A stretch of 64,000 bases of DNA from positions 248,001 through 312,000 of the forward strand of contig JAEKKJ010000008.1 in the NCBI GenBank assembly GCA_019510435.1. Reading direction: 5' to 3'. This stretch comes from Caulobacterales bacterium. GTDB lineage: Bacteria > Pseudomonadota > Alphaproteobacteria > Caulobacterales > Caulobacteraceae. Made by a program: the position numbers and the translations under genes. The first letter of the stretch is position 1, and every line of letters starts with the position of its first letter. Positions 1-10,440 of this stretch are shown here, piece after piece. Below the pieces are notes generated by a model, which saw only the letters and a list, made by a program, of their open reading frames with translations, was not told where the DNA came from and ran no database searches.

Positions 1-865
1 CGCCGCCGACCGACCAGTCGCGCTTGGGGTCCCAGGTGGCGACCGCGGCCTCCAGCTCCGGGTTCTCCTGCGGGCCCAGCTTGGGGTCGTGGGGGGTGAT
101 GTAGAAGCGCCAGGCGAGCTTGCCGGTGTCGGCGTCGTAGGCGGAGACGAATCCCCGCATGCCGAAGTCGGCGCCGCCGTTGCCGATGATCACCTTCCCG
201 GCCACGACGCGCGGGGCGCCGGTGATCGAGTAGTTGGGCTTGTGGCCGGTGGTGTCGGCGCTCCACACGGGCTTGCCGGTCTTGGCGTTGAGCGCGATCA
301 GCCGCCCGTCGAAGGCGCCGACATAGACCTTGTCCTTCCACAGCGCCGCGCCGCGGTTCACGGCCTTGCAGCAGCCCTGGCGCAGCCAGTCGCGCGGGAC
401 TTCGGGGTCGTAGGCCCAGAGGCGCTTGCCGGTGGCGGCGTCGAAGGCGAACACGCGGCTGTAGGTGGAGGTGACGTAGACCACCCCGTCGGCTTCCAGC
501 GGGGTCGATTCCACGCCGAAGTCGAAGCTCTCCAGCGGCGCCTGCCAGGCCAGGCCCAACTGTCCGACGTTGTCGGGCGTGATCTCGGCCAGGGGAGAGA
601 AGTGCTGTTCGCCGTAGGTGCGGCCGGTGGTCAGCCACGAGTCGGCGTCGCGCTCGGCGTGCGTCAGCCGATGGGGCGTGACCCCGCGCTCGCAGCCGGT
701 GAGGAGAAGACCCGCGCAGAGCCCCAGAAGCGCCAGGGGAAGAATTGGTCGCCCCAGGGCTCTGCGCGGCCCGAGCCTGCCCGGTTCAGCCGAACTCGGC
801 TGGACCGGTGGCGCAGGCTCGATCTCGAGGTGTTCGGATGGCGCCGAGGGAGCGAAACCCGCCAC
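1..865 (-). CDS. PQQ-dependent (quinoprotein) dehydrogenase, N-terminal part, cut by window edge
   Basis: About 288 codons of the N-terminal half are present and the C-terminus lies beyond base 1. The reading frame contains TPDNVGQLGLAWQ, repeated propeller-type tryptophan motifs (GKRLWAYD, GKPVWSADT, GKLAWRFY) and the adjacent-cysteine motif QGCCKAVNRG. That is the vicinal disulfide over PQQ in type I/II quinoprotein alcohol dehydrogenases. The family oxidises alcohols in the periplasm with pyrroloquinoline quinone. The in-frame stop at 884-886 belongs to the upstream gene, so the best start is GTG at 865. The N-terminal hydrophobic stretch ends in LLLTGC, a lipobox, suggesting a membrane-anchored lipoprotein rather than a free periplasmic enzyme. 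A C-terminal cytochrome c domain, if any, is not visible. It is last in a minus-strand operon with a NIPSNAP protein and a Rieske oxygenase. Confidence 0.85.
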   Translation of the reverse strand, partial: MAGFAPSAPSEHLEIEPAPPVQPSSAEPGRLGPRRALGRPILPLALLGLCAGLLLTGCERGVTPHRLTHAERDADSWLTTGRTYGEQHFSPLAEITPDNVGQLGLAWQAPLESFDFGVESTPLEADGVVYVTSTYSRVFAFDAATGKRLWAYDPEVPRDWLRQGCCKAVNRGAALWKDKVYVGAFDGRLIALNAKTGKPVWSADTTGHKPNYSITGAPRVVAGKVIIGNGGADFGMRGFVSAYDADTGKLAWRFYITPHDPKLGPQENPELEAAVATWDPKRDWSVGG

Positions 866-883
866 AGCTTCGCCCTGGCGGCC

Positions 884-1210
884 TTAGGACCGGGCCGACG
901 GGCGCATGTACGAAGCGGCGTCGCAGAAGACGACCGTCTCGCTGATCACCGTCTGCTCGAGCACCTCCTTGAAGGCCGGGAAGCTCGGCTCGCCGGCAAA
1001 GGCCTTCAAGGCCGTGTCGTAGTGTTGGAAGTCGTCCAGCTCCCAGAGGTCGATGACGTTGCCCAGGCGGCCGCTGCGCTGGACGAACGCGCCCGACAGC
1101 CGCCAGCCCTGCTTCTCCAGGAACGGCACGGCGGTCTTTTCCATGGCGTCCAGGAAACGCTGCAGGCCAGCGGCGTGGATCTCGAGGGTCACGTGCAGAT
1201 AGACGGACAT
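884..1210 (-). CDS. NIPSNAP-family protein (dimeric alpha/beta barrel)
   Basis: This 108-residue protein starts MSVYLHVTLEIHA and keeps the NIPSNAP pattern: a beta strand, a helix with FLEKQGWRLSGAF, then NVIDLWELDDFQHYDTAL. Small NIPSNAP/ABM-type proteins form ferredoxin-like dimers and often sit in catabolic operons. Their biochemical role is generally unknown; some are monooxygenase-like. It starts 2 bp after the Rieske oxygenase stop and ends 18 bp before the PQQ dehydrogenase start, so the three are very likely co-transcribed. No signal peptide is seen, so it is probably cytoplasmic. Confidence 0.75.
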   Translation of the reverse strand: MSVYLHVTLEIHAAGLQRFLDAMEKTAVPFLEKQGWRLSGAFVQRSGRLGNVIDLWELDDFQHYDTALKAFAGEPSFPAFKEVLEQTVISETVVFCDAASYMRPSARS

Positions 1211-1212
1211 GG

Positions 1213-2424
1213 CTACTCCGGCTGGACGCCCAGGATACGGTTGATGTTGCGGTGGACGTCCTGCAGCGCGGCCTCGTTCTTGCCGAACACCACGCGGAAG
1301 CCGGGCGGCGCGTTCATGAGGTTGCGCTGGCCTTCCTTGGACACGCTGTAGTCCTCGGTGTTGACCACCTGGTAGATGTAGTCGTGGGCGTCGATGAACG
1401 CCTGGTCCGGCGTCTCGGGCGGCACGTTCGAGGCGCGGTGCACGGTGAACAGCGTGCGGCAGCGGTCCACGTCGTCGGTCGGATAGACGCGGTACATTCC
1501 GATCATGCTGCCGCCGCCCTCCATGGGCGCGCCGTAGACGATCGAGTTCGGGAAGATGAAGTGGCTGCCGCCGTACGGCGTGTCGGGCCACTCGCCCTCG
1601 TCCTTGCCCACGAGGTCCTGATAGCTGTTGTGGGTGAAGCCCACCCGGTAGTGCAGGCCGAAGTTGTCGTAGAGCGCCACGTTGCTGCGCGACGAAGTGC
1701 CGAACGTCGTCTGGTGCAGGGTGCTGAAGTGATAGGCCTCGCCGTAGGTGTCGAGGCAGTACTTCCAGTTCGCCTGGGTCTCGCTGGAGTCCAGCTTGAG
1801 CGGCTTTGCGTTCGCCAGGTCCAGGGCCAGGAGCTGGGGCCCCATGTCGCCCAGCCAGGCCTCGACGTCGATCTCCTCGTCGCCGGCGTGCGCCTTGACG
1901 AAGATCATCCCGCCCCACTCGCCCACCGGCACGCGGACCAGGCTGCGCTCATCGCGGTCCATGCCGTCGAAGCAAGGCTCGCCGGGCAGCCCGACCAGCC
2001 GCCCCTCCAGGTCGAAGCTCCAGGCGTGGAACGGGCAGACCATCAGCTTGCGGCGAGTGCAGTCCAGCACCAGGCGAGAGGCGCGGTGCGTGCACATGTT
2101 GAGGAAGGCGCGGGCCTTGCGGTCCTGGCCCCGGACGATGACGATCGCCGGCCCGGCCTCCTCGAAGGTGAACATGTCGCCCGGCTCGGCCAGGTCGCGC
2201 GAGAGGCACGCCAGGATCGGCAGCTTGCCGAACAGTTCGCGCCGCTCCGCCTCCAGGCGGGCCGGGTCGGTGTACTCGGTCGGCGAGACCGACATGGGCG
2301 CATTGGCCATGTCGGTCGTGCCGCCCCCTGCGAGGTGGGCCACCATGCGTCGCTCGAGATCGCGCATGGTGTCCGGCTTACGCGGCGTACGAGGCCGGCG
2401 GGTCGCGTCGATCACGGTGGTCAT
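1213..2424 (-). CDS. Rieske non-heme iron oxygenase, alpha (catalytic) subunit
   Basis: The 403-residue protein has both iron centres of aromatic-ring/Rieske oxygenases. The [2Fe-2S] Rieske motif is C111-x-H113-x16-C130-PF-H133. The mononuclear iron motif is D225-TYGE-AYH(232)-x4-H237, with a later Asp (D358, in NTEDYSVS). It would hydroxylate or demethylate an organic substrate using electrons from a reductase and ferredoxin, but neither partner nor a beta subunit lies nearby. It may use general-purpose electron carriers, as many single-component-encoded Rieske monooxygenases do. The ATG at 2424 has a strong GGAGG Shine-Dalgarno sequence; an upstream in-frame extension would overlap the TonB receptor. 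It lies between that receptor and the NIPSNAP/PQQ dehydrogenase genes, consistent with uptake and oxidation of one substrate, which is unknown. Confidence 0.92.
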   Translation of the reverse strand: MTTVIDATRRPRTPRKPDTMRDLERRMVAHLAGGGTTDMANAPMSVSPTEYTDPARLEAERRELFGKLPILACLSRDLAEPGDMFTFEEAGPAIVIVRGQDRKARAFLNMCTHRASRLVLDCTRRKLMVCPFHAWSFDLEGRLVGLPGEPCFDGMDRDERSLVRVPVGEWGGMIFVKAHAGDEEIDVEAWLGDMGPQLLALDLANAKPLKLDSSETQANWKYCLDTYGEAYHFSTLHQTTFGTSSRSNVALYDNFGLHYRVGFTHNSYQDLVGKDEGEWPDTPYGGSHFIFPNSIVYGAPMEGGGSMIGMYRVYPTDDVDRCRTLFTVHRASNVPPETPDQAFIDAHDYIYQVVNTEDYSVSKEGQRNLMNAPPGFRVVFGKNEAALQDVHRNINRILGVQPE

Positions 2425-2450
2425 GGTGTCCTCCGTCGCAGGGTGAGCGA

Positions 2451-4916
<2,466 letters not shown>

Positions 4917-5003
4917 TTGGAGTCCTCCCCCGAAGACGATGTTTTTGTTGTTGGATTGATGATCTGGATGGGTGGGCCGAAGCCCAAGTCGAACGCTGGC
5001 GGG

Positions 5004-5543
5004 CTAGTCGAAAGCTGGCGGGAACGGCCGTCCGAGTTGTTCACCGATGCGGGCGCCGCCGTATTCACCCGCGGAAATCAGCGTCAGGCGGTCCATGCGC
5101 CAGCCGTCGGCGGTGCGCACGAAGCGGTTCTCGTAGCGGCCCCAGCGGTGGCAGTCGGCCGTGACCGGGAAGCCGGTGAAGCGCTGCCACGAATACATGT
5201 AGCAGTAGAGGATGACCCGGTCGGGCGTCTCGTAGATCAGCTCAGGGTTGGCGATGTGGTGGCTGCCGCTGACCGTGCCGCCGAGCGCCATGTTGAGGAA
5301 ACCGCGCAGGGCCTTGTCGCCCCGCAACGTGGTCTCCTCGCCGCCGCCCGGGATGAAGTTGGCGATGCAGTCCGACACGAACAGGTCGGCCATGCGCTCG
5401 CCGTCCAGCATGTCGGCATGCCGGCAGTAGGCGTACATGGTCTCCAGGATGTCGACCCGGTCCTGCAGTCGGCGGACCGTCGTGGCGAGATCGCTGGTGA
5501 GCGCGCCGCTTGCGGCGGGACGCTCCTGAAGGGTCTGGGACAT
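5004..5543 (-). CDS. SnoaL-like / nuclear transport factor 2-like protein
   Basis: This 179-residue protein has an N-terminal helix LATTVRRLQDRVDILETMYAYCRHAD followed by the cone-shaped NTF2 fold signatures: MADLFVSDCIANFIPG, SGSHHIANPEL, and HRWGRYENRFVRTADGWRMDRLTL. The R-x2-DGW-x-M/I-x3-x-L ending is typical of SnoaL_4 and aromatic-dioxygenase beta-subunit-like proteins. Family members act as dehydratases, isomerases, cyclases or non-catalytic small subunits. Here it could serve as a small partner of the Rieske oxygenase, but that is only inferred from proximity. The ATG at 5543 carries GAGGTGATCTCC just upstream. The gene begins 5 bp after the ALDH stop. No signal peptide. Confidence 0.82.
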   Translation of the reverse strand: MSQTLQERPAASGALTSDLATTVRRLQDRVDILETMYAYCRHADMLDGERMADLFVSDCIANFIPGGGEETTLRGDKALRGFLNMALGGTVSGSHHIANPELIYETPDRVILYCYMYSWQRFTGFPVTADCHRWGRYENRFVRTADGWRMDRLTLISAGEYGGARIGEQLGRPFPPAFD

Positions 5544-5548
5544 GGAGA

Positions 5549-7057
5549 TCACCTCACCTTGAGCCAGACCGTCTTGGTCTGGGTGTAGTGTTCGAGCGAA
5601 GCCGCGCCGAGGTTGCGGCCGAAGCCGGACTGCTTGACGCCGCCGTACGGGATCGACGGATAGACCCGCTGGTAGGTGTTGACCCACACCGTGCCGGCGC
5701 GGATCGCCTGGGTCAGGCGGTGGGCGCGGCCGAGGTCGCGGGTCCAGACGCCGGCGGCCAGGCCGAACTCGGTGTCGTTGGCGATGGCGATCGCCTCCTC
5801 TTCGGTGTCGAAGGGGATCACCGCCATCACCGGGCCGAAGATCTCTTCGCGGGCGATGGTCATGGTGTTGTTGACGCCGGTGAAGATGGTCGGCTGGTGG
5901 AAGTAGCCGGCCTCGCCGTGGCGGGCGCCGCCCAGGGCCACCTGGGCGCCCTCGCGCTTGCCGATATCGACATAGCGGCACACCCGGTTCAGCTGCTCCT
6001 GGGAGACCAGGGGGCCCATCTGGGTGTCGGGCGAGAAGCCCGAGCCCAGGCGGATGTCGCGCGAGCGGGCGACCACAGCGGCCACCAGCTCGTCATGGAT
6101 GCCGCGCTGGACCAGCACGCGGGAGCCGGCCGTGCAGACCTGGCCGGAGTGGCCCCACACGGCGCCGGCGACGGTGGCGGCGGCCTGTTCCAGGTCGGCG
6201 TCGTCGAACACGATGTGCGGGCTCTTGCCGCCCAGTTCCATGCTGACCCGCTTCAGGGTCGGGGCCGCGGCGGCGACAATCCGGCGGCCGGTGTCGCCCG
6301 AGCCGGTGAAGCCGATGGCGTCCACCAGCGGATGCTCGACGATGCCGGCGCCGGCGACTTCCCCCAGGCCCTGCACCACATTGACCACGCCCGGCGGGAT
6401 GCCGGCTTCGATGCAGAGCCGCGCCACGACCAGGGCCGCGAGCGGGGTCTGTTCGGCGGGCTTCAGGACCACGCAGTTGCCGCAGGCCAGGGCGGGCACG
6501 ATGCCGGCCGGCGCGGCCGAGGGGCCGTTCCAGGGGGTGATCACGCCGACCACGCCCACCGGCTCGCGCACTTCCTGCACCACCACGTCCGGCGGCCCGG
6601 CCGGCACGGAGCCGTGCAGCTTGGTGGGCCAGCCGGAGTAGTAGTCGATGGCGTCCTGGCCGAACTTGACGATGAATTCCGAATAGGCGCGCACCAGGCC
6701 GCCGTCGATGACGTCCAGGTCCATCAGCAGGTCACGGTTCTGGCCGACCAGCTCGCCCAGCTTGCGCAGGCGGCGCTCCTTCTCGAGGGGCTCCAGGTTG
6801 CGCCAGCGCCCGTCGTCGAAGGCGCGGCGCGCCGAACGCACGGCGCGGTCCACGTCCTCGCGGCCGGCCGCGGCGCAGCGCGCGAACTCGCGCCCGGTGG
6901 CCGGATCGAGGATTCCGAAGGTCTCGCCCGACGCCGACGGCACCATCTCGCCGTCGATGAAATGGCCGAAGCCGCCCGCGGCCAGGAATGCCTTGGTCTG
7001 GGGCGACAGCGCCCATCCATCAGACGTTTCGGGGCGAACTGCTGTGGTCTGCATCAA
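5549..7057 (-). CDS. NAD(P)-dependent aldehyde dehydrogenase
   Basis: A 502-residue ALDH superfamily enzyme of normal length. It shows the TPWN motif, the general base E274 in SMELGGKSP, the catalytic cysteine C308 in SGQVCTAGSR, and the C-terminal PYGGVKQSGFGRNLG. The family oxidises aldehydes to acids in the cytoplasm. As the first gene of the minus-strand operon, next to a Rieske oxygenase and a PQQ alcohol dehydrogenase, it likely takes the aldehyde made in the same pathway. The PYGGVKQSG end resembles the betaine/aromatic aldehyde branch, but substrate cannot be decided. It faces the tetR gene across a 261-bp divergent gap with an operator-like AT-rich segment. Confidence 0.93.
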   Translation of the reverse strand: MMQTTAVRPETSDGWALSPQTKAFLAAGGFGHFIDGEMVPSASGETFGILDPATGREFARCAAAGREDVDRAVRSARRAFDDGRWRNLEPLEKERRLRKLGELVGQNRDLLMDLDVIDGGLVRAYSEFIVKFGQDAIDYYSGWPTKLHGSVPAGPPDVVVQEVREPVGVVGVITPWNGPSAAPAGIVPALACGNCVVLKPAEQTPLAALVVARLCIEAGIPPGVVNVVQGLGEVAGAGIVEHPLVDAIGFTGSGDTGRRIVAAAAPTLKRVSMELGGKSPHIVFDDADLEQAAATVAGAVWGHSGQVCTAGSRVLVQRGIHDELVAAVVARSRDIRLGSGFSPDTQMGPLVSQEQLNRVCRYVDIGKREGAQVALGGARHGEAGYFHQPTIFTGVNNTMTIAREEIFGPVMAVIPFDTEEEAIAIANDTEFGLAAGVWTRDLGRAHRLTQAIRAGTVWVNTYQRVYPSIPYGGVKQSGFGRNLGAASLEHYTQTKTVWLKVR

Positions 7058-7269
7058 TCTGTCCAGTCTAGGCTTGCGGCGCGACGCCCTGGGCGTGACG
7101 CTGCGTTCGCTCCGGCCGTGGCGGGAGCGGGGTACGAACGACGACTACTTGTAGAAACCGTGGGAAGACTTGGCCGTAGCGCGCGGCGACTTGCCTGCGC
7201 GCGGAATTCAGGCCACTAGGGAAAGGGGTGTTGCACTCTCATCCGGGGTTCCTCGCCTAAGTAGTTTCT

Positions 7270-7303
7270 TATAATGATCATCATATGACTGCTGTTATAT
7301 GAC
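7270..7303. promoter_or_regulatory. Putative TetR operator / divergent promoter region
   Basis: This AT-rich island in GC-rich DNA sits 15 bp upstream of the tetR start. It contains the palindrome TCATATGA (7281-7288), the spacer CTGCTG, and TTATATGA (7295-7302). Read on the minus strand these are two direct copies of GTCATATRA 14 bp apart. A TGATCA palindrome adjoins at 7275-7280. The position suggests autoregulation and control of the ALDH operon. The remaining gap (7058-7258) shows nothing recognisable. Confidence 0.5.
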
Positions 7304-7324
7304 AAGCGTTTTATAAGGGTGTCA

Positions 7325-7948
7325 ATGCCGGTTTTTGTCGATCATGAGGAGCGCCGCCGTTTGGTGATCTCCGTGGCCTGCCGGCTCATCGCCGAGGCGG
7401 GCCTCGAGGCGGTGACGGTGCGCGACGTGGCCGAAGGCGCGAAGTGCAGCACGGCCATCGTGTCTCACTATTTCCACAACAAGCGCGAGCTGCTGTTCCT
7501 CACCTACAATTCCAGCATCGACCGCGCGACCGAGCGCTGCATGGCCGCGGCGGCCAACGGCCTGAAGGCCTACCTCGCCGGGATCCTGCCGCTGGGCGAA
7601 GAGCAGGTCATCGAGTGGAAGATCTGGCTCGCGTTCTGGGCGCGGGCGGTGGCCGACCCCGAGATCGCCGAGGTGCAGCGCAAGTGCATCGCACGCACCC
7701 GTGGCAACATCCTGGACATCCTGTGCGAGTTGGACGCCGACGGCGCCCTGGTCCCGGGCCTCGACCTCGAGGCCGAGGCGCGGCGGATCCTCACCCTGCT
7801 GATCGGCATGGCGGTGCAGGTGCTGTTCGACCCGGCCGACTGGCCGGCGGAGCGCCAGCACGGGCTGATCGACGCCGAACTGGAGCCCCTCTACCGAAAG
7901 CAGCGCGAGCCGGCGGCGGCGCCACGGCAGTCGGTCGGCGCGCGCTGA
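7325..7948 (+). CDS. TetR/AcrR-family transcriptional regulator
   Basis: About 207 residues. The N-terminal helix-turn-helix is clear: ACRLIAEAGLEAVTVRDVA, then CSTAIVSHYFHNKRELL, the conserved TetR recognition-helix ending. The C-terminal ligand domain (residues 60-195) has a BetI-like character (TRGNILDILCELDADGAL). It is transcribed away from the ALDH/Rieske operon, the standard layout for a local repressor relieved by a pathway intermediate. AAGGG at 7315-7319 is a well-spaced Shine-Dalgarno for the ATG at 7325; GTG at 7319 in the same frame is the alternative. Confidence 0.9.
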   Translation: MPVFVDHEERRRLVISVACRLIAEAGLEAVTVRDVAEGAKCSTAIVSHYFHNKRELLFLTYNSSIDRATERCMAAAANGLKAYLAGILPLGEEQVIEWKIWLAFWARAVADPEIAEVQRKCIARTRGNILDILCELDADGALVPGLDLEAEARRILTLLIGMAVQVLFDPADWPAERQHGLIDAELEPLYRKQREPAAAPRQSVGAR

Positions 7949-7982
7949 GCGGCCGTTAAATCAGGGACGCGAGCACGTTGAT

Positions 7983-8011
7983 CCCGGCTGGCTTGAACCA
8001 AGCCAGCCGGG
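7983..8011. terminator. Strong hairpin, probable bidirectional terminator
   Basis: A perfect 13-bp inverted repeat (7983-7995 and 7999-8011; CCCGGCTGGCTTG and its complement) with a 3-base loop lies between the convergent tetR and TonB receptor genes. The T-rich tail (ACGTTCTCT) is weak, so termination efficiency is uncertain. Confidence 0.7.
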
Positions 8012-8020
8012 ACGTTCTCT

Positions 8021-8056
8021 AGAACTAGAACTGGCTGGAGAACTAGAACTGGCTCG
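8021..8056. repeat. 18-bp tandem duplication at the 3' end of a TonB receptor gene
   Basis: Two adjacent 18-bp copies (8021-8038 and 8039-8056) of AGAACTAGAACTGGCTSG differ at one base. On the minus strand each encodes SSQF followed by TAG in the same frame. The receptor therefore ends SSQF-stop and the duplicated SSQF-stop follows immediately downstream. Confidence 0.9.
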
Positions 8057-10262
8057 AGACCGAGAACTTGATGGTCTCGGGCGGGCCTTCGGCCAGCAGC
8101 AGGCCGCCGGTGGAGGCCCAGTACTTCTTCTTGGTGATGTTCTCGGCGTTCACCCGGAAGGTGGTGTCGTGGCCCTCGATCTCGGTGTGGTAGGCGACGC
8201 CGAGGTTCAGCAGGGTGTAGCCGGGGATGAAGGCCTGGTTGAGGTTGTTGATCGCGCGCTTGCTCGTATAGAACGCGCCGCCCGAGACGCTGAGGCCATG
8301 GACCCACTGGTCGAGGCGGTATTCACCCGACAGCGAGAAGGTGCGCTTGGGCGTGTTCTCGATCAGCTTGCCCACCGAGGTCGGGGTCACCGTCACCACG
8401 CCGCTGGCCGAGGTGGTGATCACGGTCGGCGCGCCGGACGTCTGCTTGGCGCTGAGGAAGAGGCCGCTGGCGTAGATCGACAGCGACGGCGTCACCTCGC
8501 CGGTCAGGCTGTATTCCAGGCCCTTGAACCGCGCCCGGCCGTCCTGGACGAAGAGGCTGGCGGCGTTCACGTAGGCGACGCCGCGGTCGATGTCGAAATA
8601 GGCCGCCTGGAACAGGAGCCCGCTCTTCGGCTCGATCTTGATGCCGCCCTCGTACTGGGTCGAGGAGGTGGCGGGCAACTGGGCGCCGGCGTTGGTGGCG
8701 TTGGTCGGCGCGATCGGCGTCGATTCCAGGCCCTCGATATAGGTGCCGTAGATGCTGGCCCACTTGCGCGGCTTCAAGACCACGCCCACCGAATAGGAGG
8801 TCGGCTTGTCCTTGAAGGTGGTCTGGTCGGTGGTGCGGTTGGATTCCTTGTAGTCGGACTTGCGCACCCCCGCGAGCACCTGCAGCCACTCGCCGTACTT
8901 GATGCGGTCGAAGGCGTAGTAGCCGACGTCGTCGATGGCGGTGAGCACGCCGGCTGACGACGGGCTGAGCAGGGTCTCCGGGATCGGCCGCGGATTGTAG
9001 TAGTTCTGGGTGCAGGTGACCTGCACGCCGGCGGCGTTGGGGCACAGGCCGTTGGTCTGGGTGACGTTGAACTGGGTGCGCTCGTTCTTCGAGGCGCCGA
9101 CCAGCAGCTCATGCAGCAGCGGGCCAGTATAGAAGGTCCCGGCCAGCTCGGCGCGGACGTTCTTGTTGATGTACTCGTTGTGGTTCTGCAGCGTGATCGC
9201 CAGCGTGCCTTCGCCGGTGGCCAGGTTGGTCGGGTTGAAGGTCGAGAAGCGCCGGGTGCGGTGCAACTCGGAGCGGCCCGCATCCACCGTCAGGGCCCAG
9301 GACTCGTTCAGCTTGTAGTTCACGTGGCCGAGGACGTTGGTCTCGTCGGCCTCGTTCTTCATCCACTTCTCGCCGAGGTTGGTGTCGGAGGCGAGCAGGG
9401 GCGGCAGGGTGATCGCCGGATAGAGGTTGGTCGGCGTCGCCTTGGGGGTGGTGGTGAAGCGGATGACCGTGGGCTCGGGCACGGTCTTTTCGATGTATTC
9501 CGCGTCGAGGCTGATCGTCAGCTTGTCGTTGGGCTTCAGGTCGAAGGCGCCGGCCACCAGCGAACGGTGGCCCTGGGTTTTGGCGATCCCGGAGTCCACG
9601 TCGGCGTAGACCGCGTTCACCCGCGCGCCGAACATGCCCCAGTGCTGGCTGGTGTCCACGTGGCCGCCGATCGAGCCGTGGTCGTTGCCGAACACGGTGA
9701 CGTTGGTGAACGGGTCCTCCGTCGGGCGCTTCATCGTCATGTTGATGATGCCGGAGGGCGTGGTGAAGCCGTAGTAGAGGGCCGAGGCGCCCTTCAGGGC
9801 TTCGACGCGGTCCTTGTCCTCGAGCGGCAGGTCGATGAGGTTGACGATCGGCAGGCTGGAGTTGAGCCGGAAGTTGCCGCGGTTCTCCACGTTGATGCCG
9901 CGGATCGCCAGGTTGTTGTAGACCGTCGGCGAGGTCTGCGAGCTGGTCACGCCGGCGGTGTTCTTCAGCGCGTCCAGCAGGGTCAGCGCCTGCTGCGACT
10001 TGATTACCTCCTGCGGGATGACCGACACCGTCATCGGCGTGTCGATGATCCGCGCGCCGCGGAAGCTGCCCACCTGGACCAGGTCCTTGCCGAAGCCCTT
10101 GCGGTCGGCGGTGACCACGATCTCCTCCAGCGCCGGCGCGTCCGACTTGGCGCCGGCTTCGGCGGCCACGGCAGTGGAGGCCAGGCCGGTGGAGGCCATC
10201 AGGGCGACCACGGAGACGCCGCCCATGAAGGCGAAGGTCCGGGCCCGGCTCGGCATTGGCAT
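8043..10262 (-). CDS. TonB-dependent siderophore-type receptor (module A)
   Basis: A 739-residue outer-membrane receptor with a signal peptide (GLASTAVAAEA), a TonB box near residues 46-52 (EEIVVTADRK), a plug domain (DTPMTVSVIPQEVIKSQQAL, VYNNLAIRGI, RVEALKGASALYYGFTTPSG) and a barrel ending in phenylalanine (VSSQF). The DTPMTVSVIP and KGASALYYG motifs match the TonB siderophore receptor branch (FhuA/FpvA-like). It is clearly paralogous to the receptor at 49157-51346, with the same SFRGAR, FRLN and YVNA segments. The start follows a GGGGGTACTGAC leader. A dyad site lies about 100 bp upstream. Function: energised uptake of a ferric chelate or similar bulky compound; the ligand is unknown. Confidence 0.93.
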   Translation of the reverse strand: MPMPSRARTFAFMGGVSVVALMASTGLASTAVAAEAGAKSDAPALEEIVVTADRKGFGKDLVQVGSFRGARIIDTPMTVSVIPQEVIKSQQALTLLDALKNTAGVTSSQTSPTVYNNLAIRGINVENRGNFRLNSSLPIVNLIDLPLEDKDRVEALKGASALYYGFTTPSGIINMTMKRPTEDPFTNVTVFGNDHGSIGGHVDTSQHWGMFGARVNAVYADVDSGIAKTQGHRSLVAGAFDLKPNDKLTISLDAEYIEKTVPEPTVIRFTTTPKATPTNLYPAITLPPLLASDTNLGEKWMKNEADETNVLGHVNYKLNESWALTVDAGRSELHRTRRFSTFNPTNLATGEGTLAITLQNHNEYINKNVRAELAGTFYTGPLLHELLVGASKNERTQFNVTQTNGLCPNAAGVQVTCTQNYYNPRPIPETLLSPSSAGVLTAIDDVGYYAFDRIKYGEWLQVLAGVRKSDYKESNRTTDQTTFKDKPTSYSVGVVLKPRKWASIYGTYIEGLESTPIAPTNATNAGAQLPATSSTQYEGGIKIEPKSGLLFQAAYFDIDRGVAYVNAASLFVQDGRARFKGLEYSLTGEVTPSLSIYASGLFLSAKQTSGAPTVITTSASGVVTVTPTSVGKLIENTPKRTFSLSGEYRLDQWVHGLSVSGGAFYTSKRAINNLNQAFIPGYTLLNLGVAYHTEIEGHDTTFRVNAENITKKKYWASTGGLLLAEGPPETIKFSVSSQF

Positions 10263-10358
10263 GTCAGTACCCCCAAAGTTTGCCCGGCGTTGTGCTTTAT
10301 CTCGCCGAAATTGCGCTGTGCCCCTCGTGCTCTCCCAAGCGGCAGCGTTTGTGAATGT

Positions 10359-10386
10359 ATTATGTTCGCGAGAAAGACGCTACAAT
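10359..10386. promoter_or_regulatory. 28-bp dyad site S1
   Basis: Half-sites ATTATGT and CTACAAT are separated by 14 bp, upstream of the module A TonB receptor. The right half fits the consensus (reverse complement ATTGTAG) and the left half is degenerate. This is the weakest of the twelve sites. Confidence 0.4.
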
Positions 10387-10440
10387 GTTTTTTGGGGCGC
10401 CAGAGGGCATTCGCCGAAAGTTTGGGCGAATTCTGCGCCT

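Noticed and set aside
89..1351. Long plus-strand open frame opposite the PQQ dehydrogenase, NIPSNAP and Rieske genes
   Set aside because: Alanine/glycine/arginine-rich translation without domains, antisense to well-supported genes; typical of very GC-rich DNA.
10263..10440. Cobalamin or other riboswitch before the TonB receptor
   Set aside because: No B12-box or conserved riboswitch core recognised; the same check before 49157 was also negative.
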